From assembly GCF_001442625.1 (NCBI RefSeq), contig NZ_LMZQ01000016.1:33634-97633 (forward strand): 64,000 nucleotides of DNA, given 5' to 3'. The stretch comes from Pedobacter ginsenosidimutans. GTDB taxonomy: Bacteria; Bacteroidota; Bacteroidia; Sphingobacteriales; Sphingobacteriaceae. The notes beneath the pieces were generated by a model. That model ran no database searches and was not told the DNA's origin. It saw only the letters and a program-made list of their open reading frames with translations. Below, piece by piece: positions 44,343 to 53,595 of the stretch. Position 1 is the stretch's first letter; each line of letters opens with the position of its first letter. Both the position numbers and the translations under genes were made by a program.

Positions 44343-47300
44343 ATGAGAAAAATCTTTACCTCACTTTTTTTTCTGTGTATTTTACTCGTTGGCCTTTCAG
44401 CTCAGGCTCAGGTAAAAACGATAACAGGGAAAATCACCTCTGCTGATGACGGAGGTCCGTTACCCGGAGCAAGTGTCAAAATCAAGGGCACCACAACAGG
44501 TACCTCTACCGATACAAATGGTAGTTTTTCCATTCAGGTTCCATCAACTAACGCTGTACTTGTAATCAGCCTTATCGGGTATAAACCGCAGGAAATTGCT
44601 GTTGGTAGTAAAACCACAGTTAATGCAGGGCTGGTTTCAGATGCTCAGGAACTGCAGGAAGTAACCATTTCAACCGCACTGGGGATTACCCGGCAGGCCA
44701 AATCTTTAGGTTATGCCGCCCAGTCTGTTAAATCTGAAGACCTGAACTATAACCACCAGCCGAACTTGCTTAATGCATTACAGGGTAAAATTGCAGGTGC
44801 TACAATATCCAGCACGGGCGGTGGCCCTGGTCAGGGGGCAAGTATCCGGATCAGGGGAGTTAACTCCATTGATCCTAACATTTCAGGCGATCCTTTATAT
44901 GTAATAGATGGGGTGCAGATTGATAACTCTACCTCTACCGTTGGGGCTAATCCCGATGGAACCGCATTTGGTTCAAGAGGGGTAACCAATAGGGCTTCAG
45001 ATATTAATCCAGAGGATATTGAAACCATCAATATTTTAAAGGGAGGTGCCGCTACAGCGCTTTATGGATTAAGAGGTGCAAATGGTGTTGTGGTAATTAC
45101 CACTAAAAGAGGCAAGCAGAATGGCGTTAGCGTTAATTTTAACAGTAGTTACGGCTTTGATGAAGTGTTGAAGTCGCCGGATGTACAAACAGAATATACT
45201 CAAGGTGTTTTAGGTGTTTACACCAATCCTCCAGGCGGAATCGGACCAGCATGGGGACCAACCATTGCCGAAGCGAAACTGATCGATCCTACTCACCCTG
45301 ATCAATTGTTCAATAACTACGACCGTGCTTTTGGTACAGGTCAACAGGTTAAAAATTCGATTTCGGTTACCGGAGGAAGTGATGCAATTAAATTTTTCTC
45401 TTCTGTTTCGCAATTATACCAAAAAGGGATGATGCCAAATACCGATAACAAAAACTTCTCGGGACGTTTAAATACAGACTTTACCATCAGTCCAAAATTT
45501 AAAGCCGCTATAAATATGAATTTCACCAATTCTGGCGGATATACCTATAGTGCAGACCGTTTTGGAGAAAGTTTGGCCTATTGGTCGCCGCGTTATGATG
45601 TGGCAGATTACCAGAATGCAGATGGTTCGCAAAAATACTTCGGTACCAATAACCCAATCTGGGGTACAGCAAATAACAGATTTAAAGGCGATGTTAACCG
45701 GTTTATCGGTGGGGCAAGCCTAAGTTATGATCCTGCAAAGTGGCTTAATTTTTCTTACCGCTTAGGTGTAGATACTTATAATGATAACCGTGTGCGCACA
45801 GCCCGCGGACCGATGTATGCTACTGAAGCCATGTATGATAATGCCCAGGGTTATTATGGTGAATATAATACCAAGTTTAGAACCATCAACAGCACTATCG
45901 TTGCCACACTTACCTCTAAACTAACAGATGATATTACCGGGACTTTACGGTTAGGACAAGAACTTTACGACCGTAAATCGAAAGAGATCGGTACTTTGGG
46001 CAGTATCCTCGGCGTGTACAATTTCTTTAATTTAGCTAATGCAGGTGTACTTACCCCAACGCAAACCCTAAGACAAAAAAGACTGATCGGTTATTTTGGA
46101 GAAGCGACTTTCGATTACAAAAATTACCTTTTCTTAACTGTAACCGGTAGAAATGACATCACTTCTACGCTGCCAAAAGCAAACAGGTCGTTTTTCTATC
46201 CTTCAGCAAGTTTAAGTTATGTGTTTTCCGATCAATTTAAGTTGCCTGCCGTTATTAGTCAGGCCAAATTGCGTTTGTCTTATGCAAGGATCGGAAAGGA
46301 TGCATCCGAGTATTCTACATTTACCGGATATTCGCCTTATACCTCGCTTCCAACCGGAACAGGTGGTTTAACCATTGCTCCAAACCTTGGTAACCCCGAT
46401 CTTCGTCCCGAGTTTACCAATACCTACGAGGCTGGTTTAGAGATGTCGTTCTTTAAAAACCGTTTAGGTTTCGATTTTACTTACTATTATTCATTAAGCA
46501 AAGATCAGATCATTCAAACGCAGATTTCTTCGGCAGTAGGTTATGTAACCAAGTCAATCAATGCCGGCGATATCAGGAACAGGGGAGTTGAGCTGGTATT
46601 GAATGGTAAACCAATTGTATCAAAAGATTTCAGATGGGATGTAAATGTTAATTTTTCGGCCAACAGAAACATGGTATTGAGTATGCCTAACGGAATATCG
46701 GAAATTGTGTATGGTGCTGCAAGAGGTTACGGCAATGCCGGAGTAACGATGAAACTGATCCAGGGCCAGCCTTATGGCAATATTTACGGCAGTTATTTTA
46801 ACCGTTATTATGGAAGTACACCAGAAGACCCGATCGTATTGGATAAAGACCTTCCATTGCTGATCGGAGCCAACGGATTCCCGAGCATTTCAGGTGGCAA
46901 ACAAAAATTACTAGGTAATTCGCAGCCGAACTATATTATTGGTATGGGCAATACTTTCAAATACAAAAATTTCAGTTTAAATGTATTGTTTGATGCGCGT
47001 TTAGGATTTGAGAAATACAACTGGTTAGAAGATTTTTATTCGGCCTTCGGGTTGCCCGATTATACTGCTGATAGAAGGTCGTATAAGGTATTTGATGGTG
47101 TATTGGCCAATGGAACACCAAACACCAAACCGGTATGGCTAGGACAGAATACAGTAGATGGTGTTAATTATGGAGAAGGTTATTACCGCATCTATTACCG
47201 GAATGTTTCTGAGCCTTTTGTAAGCGATGCCTCATGGGTACGTTTACGTTCTGCAAGTTTAACGTATAATTTACCGGAGAACTGGTTGCCCGCTAAGTCA

Positions 47301-47474
47301 ATCAAAAATGCTTCACTATCCGTTACCGGAAATAATTTATGGTTGTGGACAAAATATTATGGTGTAGATCCAGAATCGAGTTCTTTCGATTCGGGTAGTA
47401 ATAATGATGGTTCTGCCGGATTTACCTATCCATCTGCCCGTACAATTATGTTTACACTTAATGTTGGTTTTTAA
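44343..47474 (+). CDS. SusC/RagA-type TonB-dependent outer-membrane transporter (second)
   Basis: 1043 residues. Signal peptide (MRKIFTSLFFLCILLVGLSAQA), regulatory-like domain (TITGKITSADDGGPLPGAS, then SLIGYKPQEI), plug domain (QEVTISTALGITRQAKSLGY, then PLYVIDGVQIDNS and ATALYGLRGANGVV) and a barrel ending MFTLNVGF. The SusC TALGI-type opening differs from the VVVIGYG form of the first SusC, placing it in another subgroup. Its partner SusD-like lipoprotein is 11 bases downstream. Together with the S9 peptidase that follows, the pair may import peptides or glycopeptides rather than glycans. Confidence 0.95.
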   Translation: MRKIFTSLFFLCILLVGLSAQAQVKTITGKITSADDGGPLPGASVKIKGTTTGTSTDTNGSFSIQVPSTNAVLVISLIGYKPQEIAVGSKTTVNAGLVSDAQELQEVTISTALGITRQAKSLGYAAQSVKSEDLNYNHQPNLLNALQGKIAGATISSTGGGPGQGASIRIRGVNSIDPNISGDPLYVIDGVQIDNSTSTVGANPDGTAFGSRGVTNRASDINPEDIETINILKGGAATALYGLRGANGVVVITTKRGKQNGVSVNFNSSYGFDEVLKSPDVQTEYTQGVLGVYTNPPGGIGPAWGPTIAEAKLIDPTHPDQLFNNYDRAFGTGQQVKNSISVTGGSDAIKFFSSVSQLYQKGMMPNTDNKNFSGRLNTDFTISPKFKAAINMNFTNSGGYTYSADRFGESLAYWSPRYDVADYQNADGSQKYFGTNNPIWGTANNRFKGDVNRFIGGASLSYDPAKWLNFSYRLGVDTYNDNRVRTARGPMYATEAMYDNAQGYYGEYNTKFRTINSTIVATLTSKLTDDITGTLRLGQELYDRKSKEIGTLGSILGVYNFFNLANAGVLTPTQTLRQKRLIGYFGEATFDYKNYLFLTVTGRNDITSTLPKANRSFFYPSASLSYVFSDQFKLPAVISQAKLRLSYARIGKDASEYSTFTGYSPYTSLPTGTGGLTIAPNLGNPDLRPEFTNTYEAGLEMSFFKNRLGFDFTYYYSLSKDQIIQTQISSAVGYVTKSINAGDIRNRGVELVLNGKPIVSKDFRWDVNVNFSANRNMVLSMPNGISEIVYGAARGYGNAGVTMKLIQGQPYGNIYGSYFNRYYGSTPEDPIVLDKDLPLLIGANGFPSISGGKQKLLGNSQPNYIIGMGNTFKYKNFSLNVLFDARLGFEKYNWLEDFYSAFGLPDYTADRRSYKVFDGVLANGTPNTKPVWLGQNTVDGVNYGEGYYRIYYRNVSEPFVSDASWVRLRSASLTYNLPENWLPAKSIKNASLSVTGNNLWLWTKYYGVDPESSSFDSGSNNDGSAGFTYPSARTIMFTLNVGF

Positions 47475-47485
47475 ATAGAATTACG

Positions 47486-48919
47486 ATGCAAAAGATTATA
47501 AAATATACATGGTGCGCAGCTTTAATTGCAACACTAGGTTTGCAGAGTTGTAAAGACGATTATTTTGATAAATTGTCTGATAACCCGAATCAGGTTCCCG
47601 TGCCAACACTCAATGCATTGTTGGCTACATCAACTTACAAAATCGGAAATAACAATTACCTTATCGGTAATCTTGTTGCTCCTTATGTGCAATATACTGC
47701 TAATCCGTCGGCTAATGCTGCTGGAGATACTTATCAAGCAATTGATTTTAGTAGTACCTGGGATGCACTTTACTTTGCCATGGCCGATGCTAACGAAATG
47801 AAAAAACTGGCAGTTGCACAAGGCTCCAGCGAGTATAAAGGCGTAGCCGATGTAATTATTGCCTATAACCTTACCTTGGTAAATGATTTATGGGGAGATG
47901 CTCCGTTTTCGCAGGCTTTCGATATCAACAACCTTAAGCCAAAATACGACAAACAACAGGAGGTTTATACCCAGACCATCGCATTGTTAGATGAAGCCAT
48001 TGTTGAACTTGCCAAAACCAATGCAACAGTTAAACTGGCCCCTACGAGTGATTTAATTTATGGAAAAACACCTGCCACCGAAAGGGCAAACTGGTTAAAA
48101 ATGGCCTATGGTCTAAAAGCCAGATTATTGAACAAAATAAGTAAAACCAGTTCTTATAATCCTACAGCAGTATTGGCAGCACTGAGTAATTCCTTTAACG
48201 CAAATACAGATGATGCGGGTATGGCTACTTTTAAAGAACGTAATCCATGGGCCAATGTGGCACTATCCAATTCGCAACAATCACTTGGTGGATGGCTTTC
48301 AGAACAGTTTATTGATGCCTTAAATGGCACAACTTTTACAGTTTTTGACCCACGCATCGAAAAAATTACCGATAAAACCGTTAACAATATTTACATCGGA
48401 ACCGTAAATGGGGCAGGTAATAGGTTGCCTGGAGCCAATACAACTAAAGATGAATGTTATATCTCGAGTAACTCTCCATGGACCAGCAATACTGCTCCAA
48501 TACTTATTGTTACTTATGCTGAGCTGAAATTTATCGAAGCTGAAGCTTATTTTGATACCGATAAAACGAAAGCCTATGCAGCTTATTTAGCCGGTATTAG
48601 TGCTAATATGGATAAACTTTTGGTTTCAACAACTGCAAGAGATGCTTATCTGGCCAATCCTGTTGTTAATGTTGGTGCTGCGGCCTTAACAAAAGATCTT
48701 ATTTATAAAGAGAAATACATTGCAACCTATTTAAATCCGGAGGCCTGGAATGATGCCCGCCGTTTCGATTACAAATACAAGGATTTCGGTATGCCGGCCA
48801 ACGCTGCGCTTCCAACCTTTATCCGTCGCTTGGATTATCCACAGGGCGAACGCAGTAAAAACGGAGCAAATGTTCCGGCAGATGTGGCAAGAACAACCAA
48901 ACTGTGGTGGGATCAGTAA
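47486..48919 (+). CDS. SusD-like outer-membrane lipoprotein (SusD/RagB, SusD_like-2 group)
   Basis: 477 residues. Lipoprotein signal with Cys22 (LGLQSCKDDY), an N-terminal helix beginning FDKLSDNPNQVPVPTLNALL, tetratricopeptide-like helices, the VNDLWGDAPFSQAFD segment and the RRLDYPQGERSKNGANVP C-terminal pattern of the SusD-2 group. It pairs with the SusC immediately upstream. This group is often found with peptide-processing genes; the S9 peptidase follows directly. A terminator separates the two. Confidence 0.92.
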   Translation: MQKIIKYTWCAALIATLGLQSCKDDYFDKLSDNPNQVPVPTLNALLATSTYKIGNNNYLIGNLVAPYVQYTANPSANAAGDTYQAIDFSSTWDALYFAMADANEMKKLAVAQGSSEYKGVADVIIAYNLTLVNDLWGDAPFSQAFDINNLKPKYDKQQEVYTQTIALLDEAIVELAKTNATVKLAPTSDLIYGKTPATERANWLKMAYGLKARLLNKISKTSSYNPTAVLAALSNSFNANTDDAGMATFKERNPWANVALSNSQQSLGGWLSEQFIDALNGTTFTVFDPRIEKITDKTVNNIYIGTVNGAGNRLPGANTTKDECYISSNSPWTSNTAPILIVTYAELKFIEAEAYFDTDKTKAYAAYLAGISANMDKLLVSTTARDAYLANPVVNVGAAALTKDLIYKEKYIATYLNPEAWNDARRFDYKYKDFGMPANAALPTFIRRLDYPQGERSKNGANVPADVARTTKLWWDQ

Positions 48920-48944
48920 CATTCTTATAAAAAACAATAATCAG

Positions 48945-48978
48945 AGTCCTAACTGCACATCGGTTAGGGCTTTTTTTT
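48945..48978 (+). terminator. Terminator of the second SusC/SusD operon
   Basis: AGTCCTAAC and GTTAGGGCT form the stem, followed by eight Ts. The S9 peptidase starts 27 bases further on, so some read-through is possible. Confidence 0.8.
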
Positions 48979-49004
48979 ATAATTTATCTTCTCAATATCA
49001 AGTA

Positions 49005-51089
49005 ATGAAAAAATCGCTGCTTATACTGCTCATACTAATATCTGCCGATAAAATTTTTGCACAGAACTTTACACTGAAATCAGTTTTAAGTTATCCTTTT
49101 CCTACGCAATTGGTAGCCTCGCCTGTTGGTTCTAAAATAGCTTGGGCAGCAAACGAACAGGGAAAAAGAAATATTTATACTGCTGAAGCGCCTGATTATA
49201 AAGCAATAAAAAATACAGATTATAATGATGATGATGGACAGGAATTAACCAGTTTATCTATTTCTGCAAATGGCAAATGGATTGTATTTGTACGTGGCGG
49301 CGATCATGGTGGAAGAGATGGCGGACCTGTTAACGCAAATTCATCTCCAATTGCACCAAAAATACAGGTGTTTGCTGTGCCTTTTGGCGGTGGAAAAGTT
49401 ATTGCAATAGGTGAAGGAGATAACCCCGTTATTTCACCAAACAGCGAACAGCTGCTGTTTAGCAAAGCAGGTCAGGTGATGGTTGCCCCTATTGATGGAT
49501 CATTTCCGGCAAAAAACCTGTTTTACGCAAAAGGCATCAACTCAGGTTACAAATGGTCGCCGGATGGGAAGAAGGTTGTGTTTGTTTCCAACCGGACAGA
49601 TCATTCTTTTATAGGTATTTATACCAATCAGCAAACTGCGATACAGTGGTTATTGCCATCTTTTTCTAAAGATAACGCCCCAGTTTGGTCACCAGATGGC
49701 AATGCGATTGCTTTTATCCGCACAAGGGGGACAGGTATAGAAACGGATTCGATTTTAACGCGAAAACATCAACCTTGGGCTATCTGGACGGCTAACGTAA
49801 ATACTGGAGAAGGAAAACAGATCTGGAAAGCTCCTGAAACGATCAGGGGTTCTTATCCTTCAATTGATGGGGGTACCAATTTGCAATGGGCCGACGGTAA
49901 GATAATATTCACTTCATATGAGGACGGTTGGCCGCATTTGTATGCTGTTAATCCTGATGGAACAGGCTGTTTATTGCTTACCCCGGGTAATTTTGCCATT
50001 GAAAACATTAAACTGAGCAACGATAAAAAGACATTGGTTTTTGCAGCGAACACAGGTAGAGAAGCTGATGATTTAGATAGGAGGCATATTTACAAAGTAG
50101 CAGTAAATAAGGCAAACATGGAGGCATTGAGTTTTGGCGAAGGTATTGAAGCCTATCCTGTAATTTCGGGAGATAACCGTACTTTTTTCTGTTTAAGTTC
50201 CACAGCAGAACGGCCACTTTTACCAGCTGTTTTAAATGATAAAAAGGCAGTTAGACTCATCGGCGAATCACTTATCCCTAACGATTTTCCCATCAAAGAA
50301 ATGGTAACTCCAAAGCATGTAAATTTTAAGGCACCCGATGGCAATACTGTATATGGACAATTGTTTTCTCCCAAAAAAGCAGATAAAAACAAGCCAGCAA
50401 TTGTATATGTTCATGGTGGTCCTCAACGGCAAATGTTTTTGGGCTGGAACCCGATGGATTATTATTCCATTGATTATGCTTTAAACCAGTACCTGGTTAA
50501 TATGGGTTTTACAGTTTTATCTGTAAATTATCGTTTGGGAATTGGTTATGGTTTTGATTTTCATAAACCATTAAATGCCGGGGCACAAGGGGCAGCAGAA
50601 TATCAGGATGTAAAGGCTGCAGGCGAATGGTTAGCGAATCAGAAAAACATTGATAAAAATAAAATTGGCATTTATGGAGGTTCATATGGTGGCTACTTAA
50701 CTGCACTGGCGCTTGGAAAAGATTCTAAATTGTTTGCAGCAGGCGTAGATATCCATGGCGTAAATTACAGGTTTAGTAATCCAGGAGCCGAAGGAAAGGA
50801 GCCTGCCCCAGATGCTGCACTAGCCGCGAGGGTAGCCACGTCATCATCTCCGGTGAGTTACATTAACACCTGGACATCGCCAACATTGATTATCCATGCC
50901 GATGATGACCGCAATGTTGCTTTTAATCAGAGTGTAGATTTGGCCAAAAGGTTTGAAGATAAAAAAATCGGGTTCGAATTTTTGGTTATTCCGGATGATA
51001 CTCACCACTGGATGAAGTTTTCTAACGGTTTAAAGGTGAGTGAGGCAACGGCCGATTTTCTTAAAAGGAAGTTAATGGATAAAAAGTAA
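49005..51089 (+). CDS. S9-family (prolyl oligopeptidase/DPP type) peptidase
   Basis: 694 residues from the ATG at 49005, which starts a signal peptide (MKKSLLILLILISADKIFA); the frame is open further upstream only because it overlaps the SusD gene out of phase. An N-terminal beta-propeller (WD40-like PD40 repeats such as YKWSPDGKKVVFVSNR and PVWSPDGNAIAFIR) precedes the alpha/beta hydrolase domain (from about 440). Catalytic triad: Ser560 in GGSYGGY, Asp635 in HADDDRNV, and His667 or His668 in DDTHHWMKF. It cleaves peptides in the periplasm. Position after the SusC/SusD pair suggests peptide use. Confidence 0.93.
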   Translation: MKKSLLILLILISADKIFAQNFTLKSVLSYPFPTQLVASPVGSKIAWAANEQGKRNIYTAEAPDYKAIKNTDYNDDDGQELTSLSISANGKWIVFVRGGDHGGRDGGPVNANSSPIAPKIQVFAVPFGGGKVIAIGEGDNPVISPNSEQLLFSKAGQVMVAPIDGSFPAKNLFYAKGINSGYKWSPDGKKVVFVSNRTDHSFIGIYTNQQTAIQWLLPSFSKDNAPVWSPDGNAIAFIRTRGTGIETDSILTRKHQPWAIWTANVNTGEGKQIWKAPETIRGSYPSIDGGTNLQWADGKIIFTSYEDGWPHLYAVNPDGTGCLLLTPGNFAIENIKLSNDKKTLVFAANTGREADDLDRRHIYKVAVNKANMEALSFGEGIEAYPVISGDNRTFFCLSSTAERPLLPAVLNDKKAVRLIGESLIPNDFPIKEMVTPKHVNFKAPDGNTVYGQLFSPKKADKNKPAIVYVHGGPQRQMFLGWNPMDYYSIDYALNQYLVNMGFTVLSVNYRLGIGYGFDFHKPLNAGAQGAAEYQDVKAAGEWLANQKNIDKNKIGIYGGSYGGYLTALALGKDSKLFAAGVDIHGVNYRFSNPGAEGKEPAPDAALAARVATSSSPVSYINTWTSPTLIIHADDDRNVAFNQSVDLAKRFEDKKIGFEFLVIPDDTHHWMKFSNGLKVSEATADFLKRKLMDKK

Positions 51090-51120
51090 ATATTTTTTTA
51101 ATAAAGCAAAAACAAAAAGT

Positions 51121-51320
51121 GAGCGGTCATCCTGAAGGTTAATTTATTGTATAAAACCAATATAAATGACAGAAGATTTTAGGGAATTCTAGGCAGCGAG
51201 GCATCTTCATTGCTGTGACGACCTTTCTTTTGGAATCTATCAAAGGTTGCTTATTGAAGGACAATATTATTTATTGTACACGGTTAAAAGGTCTTCGACA
51301 AGCTCAGACTGACAACGTTT
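51121..51320. repeat. Cluster of degenerate dispersed repeats
   Basis: The spacer between the convergent S9 peptidase and binding-protein genes holds GTCATCCTGAAGG (51127-51139), a GCAGCGAGGCATCTTCATTG stretch (51193-51212) reminiscent of the ATTGCGAGGC repeat at 1979, and GGTCTTCGACAAGCTCAGAC (51290-51309) followed by TGACAA. All are diverged forms of repeats seen elsewhere in the window. Confidence 0.55.
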
Positions 51321-51335
51321 AAGTTGACGAATCTT

Positions 51336-52970
51336 CTATTTCTTTTTTATCCGCTTTAAAATCATCAGGCTCAATGGATTGAAGGAATATCCGCTAATAT
51401 TGTTTTGGAGCATTACTACAGATTGATCGTAGAAAAGTGGAACAACAGGGGCATAATCCATTACCATCTGATCCATTTTACGGTACAGTTCAAATCGTTT
51501 TTCGTTACCGGTTTCATAGTAGCTTTTCTCAAACAGCTGATCGAATTCTTTATTATAAAAGGCCGTGTAATTTGGACCATAAGGGACTTTGTTTTTTGAG
51601 TAAAACATGGAAAGGAAATTCTCTCCATCGCCATAATCGGCCAGCCAGGAACCACGGAAAAAGTTTACATTGTTTTTCGACATTAAATCCCTTAGGCTAG
51701 CACTTGGGCTTACATCAATTTTAGCTTTAATACCTACAGCAGTAAGCTCGCCCTGAATAAATTCGATCAGGTCTTTGTAAGTTGTGGTTGTATTTAGGGT
51801 TATTTCTCCCATACCTTTTCCTTCTGGGAAACCAGCTTCCTCTAAAAGTTTAGCAGCCAGTTTTGGGTTATAGGCGTATCCCCTAACCGCCAAACTATCA
51901 AAACCCGGCATGCCTTTAGGAATGAAACCAGATGTTGCCGCTACCCCAATGCCATTTCTTAGGTATTTAATCAATCGGTCACGGTCTATTGAATAATTAA
52001 TGGCTTGCCTGATTTTTTTTAAACGCAATGGCGATTTCTTCACAATCGAAAGGTTGGTATCAACCAATATGCCTACATATTCGGTACACAGGTATGGGCT
52101 TTTGGTTAATGTAAATTTTCCTTTGTACTTCGAGGTCATCTTTCCGCTTTTGGTCAGGATATCATCGCGGTAACTGCCATCAACATTATAGTAGAAATCC
52201 AGATCCTTTTTCAGGAAACTCATGAAACCACTTTGTTTATCGGTGATGAAGCTGGCTTTAACGGCATCAAGATAGGGCAGGGCCATCCCTTTGGCATCTT
52301 TTTCAAAATAATGCTCGTTTTTTAAAAGCACTAATATTTCACCTTCTTTCCAGTATTTAAATTTAAAAGGGCCGGTGCCAACAGGATGACTTCTAAAATC
52401 TTTACCATAATGCTCTACAACTTCTTTAGGTACAACAGAGCAGTATTGTGTAGTGAGTAAACTCATAAACGGTGGGAAAGGACGCACCAGCTTAATCTGG
52501 AAAGTAGAATCATTTAACGCGATAAAATTATGCTTATCCTTAACCTTATCACTAAAAATCCACCCGCCGGATGAGGCTACCTTTGGATCGATTAAACGAT
52601 AAAAACTATAGGCAAAATCACTTGCAGTTACTTTGCGCCCTTTGCCATTATTAAAAATAGGATCATCATGAAAGTAAACATCGTTGCGCAATTTAAAAGT
52701 GTAGGTTAAAGCATCTTCCGAAACCTGCCAGCTTTTGGCTATACAGGGAATTGTTTGTAAGGATGAATCGATCTGTACCAAACCATTAAAAATCTGGTTG
52801 GTCATCCAGATGGCATTCTGGTTGCGCGCAAAGGCCGGATCAATAGAGGTTAAACCCTGATCGAGATTAATATTGAAGACTTTTTTGTCCTGATGATCAG
52901 CATTTTCCTTGCATGAAAAGAATAAGCTTACACAAAAAAACCAAAATATATAATTAAATGAGCCTCGCAT
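51336..52970 (-). CDS. Oligopeptide-type ABC transporter substrate-binding lipoprotein (SBP_bac_5)
   Basis: 544 residues from the ATG at 52970, which begins MRGSFNYIFWFFCVSLFFSC: the lipobox SLFFSC gives Cys20 as the lipidation site, and nine upstream residues in the longer frame add nothing. The mature part matches family-5 binding proteins: LDQGLTSIDPAFARNQNAIW, TYTFKLRNDVYFHDDPIF, PVGTGPFKFKYWKEGE, RQAINYSIDRDRLI and the C-terminal YNKEFDQLFEKSYYE. Expected ligand: short peptides, though nickel or other ligands occur. No permease or ATPase gene is adjacent, so it is an orphan binding protein here. Divergent from the BtuF-like gene. Confidence 0.9.
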   Translation of the reverse strand: MRGSFNYIFWFFCVSLFFSCKENADHQDKKVFNINLDQGLTSIDPAFARNQNAIWMTNQIFNGLVQIDSSLQTIPCIAKSWQVSEDALTYTFKLRNDVYFHDDPIFNNGKGRKVTASDFAYSFYRLIDPKVASSGGWIFSDKVKDKHNFIALNDSTFQIKLVRPFPPFMSLLTTQYCSVVPKEVVEHYGKDFRSHPVGTGPFKFKYWKEGEILVLLKNEHYFEKDAKGMALPYLDAVKASFITDKQSGFMSFLKKDLDFYYNVDGSYRDDILTKSGKMTSKYKGKFTLTKSPYLCTEYVGILVDTNLSIVKKSPLRLKKIRQAINYSIDRDRLIKYLRNGIGVAATSGFIPKGMPGFDSLAVRGYAYNPKLAAKLLEEAGFPEGKGMGEITLNTTTTYKDLIEFIQGELTAVGIKAKIDVSPSASLRDLMSKNNVNFFRGSWLADYGDGENFLSMFYSKNKVPYGPNYTAFYNKEFDQLFEKSYYETGNEKRFELYRKMDQMVMDYAPVVPLFYDQSVVMLQNNISGYSFNPLSLMILKRIKKK

Positions 52971-52984
52971 GCGATTAGGAATGT

Positions 52985-52992
52985 TATTTTTG
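52985..52992 (+). promoter_or_regulatory. Bacteroidota -7 promoter element before the BtuF-like gene
   Basis: TATTTTTG matches TAnnTTTG. It lies downstream of the first possible in-frame ATG (52969), so transcription from here supports a start at 53011 or 53017. Confidence 0.55.
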
Positions 52993-53016
52993 CACAAATT
53001 AATAAATTTAATGCAG

Positions 53017-53469
53017 ATGTCTTTTTTAAACGATTTATTTATCGGCCTCGATGCTGCTCACCACGAAGAATTACAGGAACGTTTAGATTTAGTGGAGCAC
53101 AAGATTAAGTTTATGGATAAAATGCCTGTAGCTTGCTTAGATACGAGCAACAATCCGGAATATTTTTTATCGGAAGAAATTTCGCTGGCAGGTGGAATGC
53201 TAGAGACTGACGTACTAAACGCTGTATTTATTATTTATTATCAGCCAGGTAAAACTTTAACCGATTTAATGAGAGAAGTACCTGCGGCATTAAATACCGA
53301 TTGGCAAGCTGTGCAAAACAATAGAATCATTTTATTGAATGACGATGTTAACCGCGAAAGAACAGCTGAAAATGCCGTTTCGCTAATAGAAGATATCGCC
53401 GAAATGTTACACCCGGGTTCTTTTATCTTTGGACATGAAGGTGATAAATGGATTAGGTTTGGCGCATAA
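53017..53469 (+). CDS. Small cytosolic protein resembling a half BtuF/FecB-type binding domain
   Basis: 150 residues from the ATG at 53017 (MSFLNDLFIG); 53011 is an equally possible start, and 52969 is unlikely because it lies upstream of the promoter box. The C-terminal part, DWQAVQNNRIILLNDDVNRE and SLIEDIAEMLHPGSF, resembles the end of vitamin B12/siderophore binding proteins (the family's WxxLxAVKNGRVY ... LAEILHP). There is no signal peptide and only about half of the normal length, so it is not a transport binding protein. Function unknown. Confidence 0.7.
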   Translation: MSFLNDLFIGLDAAHHEELQERLDLVEHKIKFMDKMPVACLDTSNNPEYFLSEEISLAGGMLETDVLNAVFIIYYQPGKTLTDLMREVPAALNTDWQAVQNNRIILLNDDVNRERTAENAVSLIEDIAEMLHPGSFIFGHEGDKWIRFGA

Positions 53470-53519
53470 GGAATTTGAGATTTGAGACATTACATGTGAG
53501 AAAAGTATTTTGATGGGTT

Positions 53520-53592
53520 AGATGGGATTTAAAACCTTTCAACTTTTCCAACCTTTAACTTTCAAACTGTTCAAAGTCAAACCTTAAAACCT
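53520..53592. repeat. Degenerate AACCTTTCAACTTT-type repeat
   Basis: A tract of loosely repeated units (AAAACCTTTC, AACTTTTCC, AACCTTTAACTTTC, AAACTGTTC, AAAGTC, AAACCTT) fills most of the spacer between two convergent genes. Confidence 0.55.
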
Positions 53593-53595
53593 CAT

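Noticed and set aside
48750..49004. Upstream extension of the S9 peptidase frame
   Set aside because: It overlaps the SusD gene in another phase and the terminator; the ATG at 49005 begins a good signal peptide.
52969..53016. In-frame upstream start for the BtuF-like gene
   Set aside because: The TATTTTTG promoter box at 52985-52992 lies within this extension, so the transcript should begin downstream of it.
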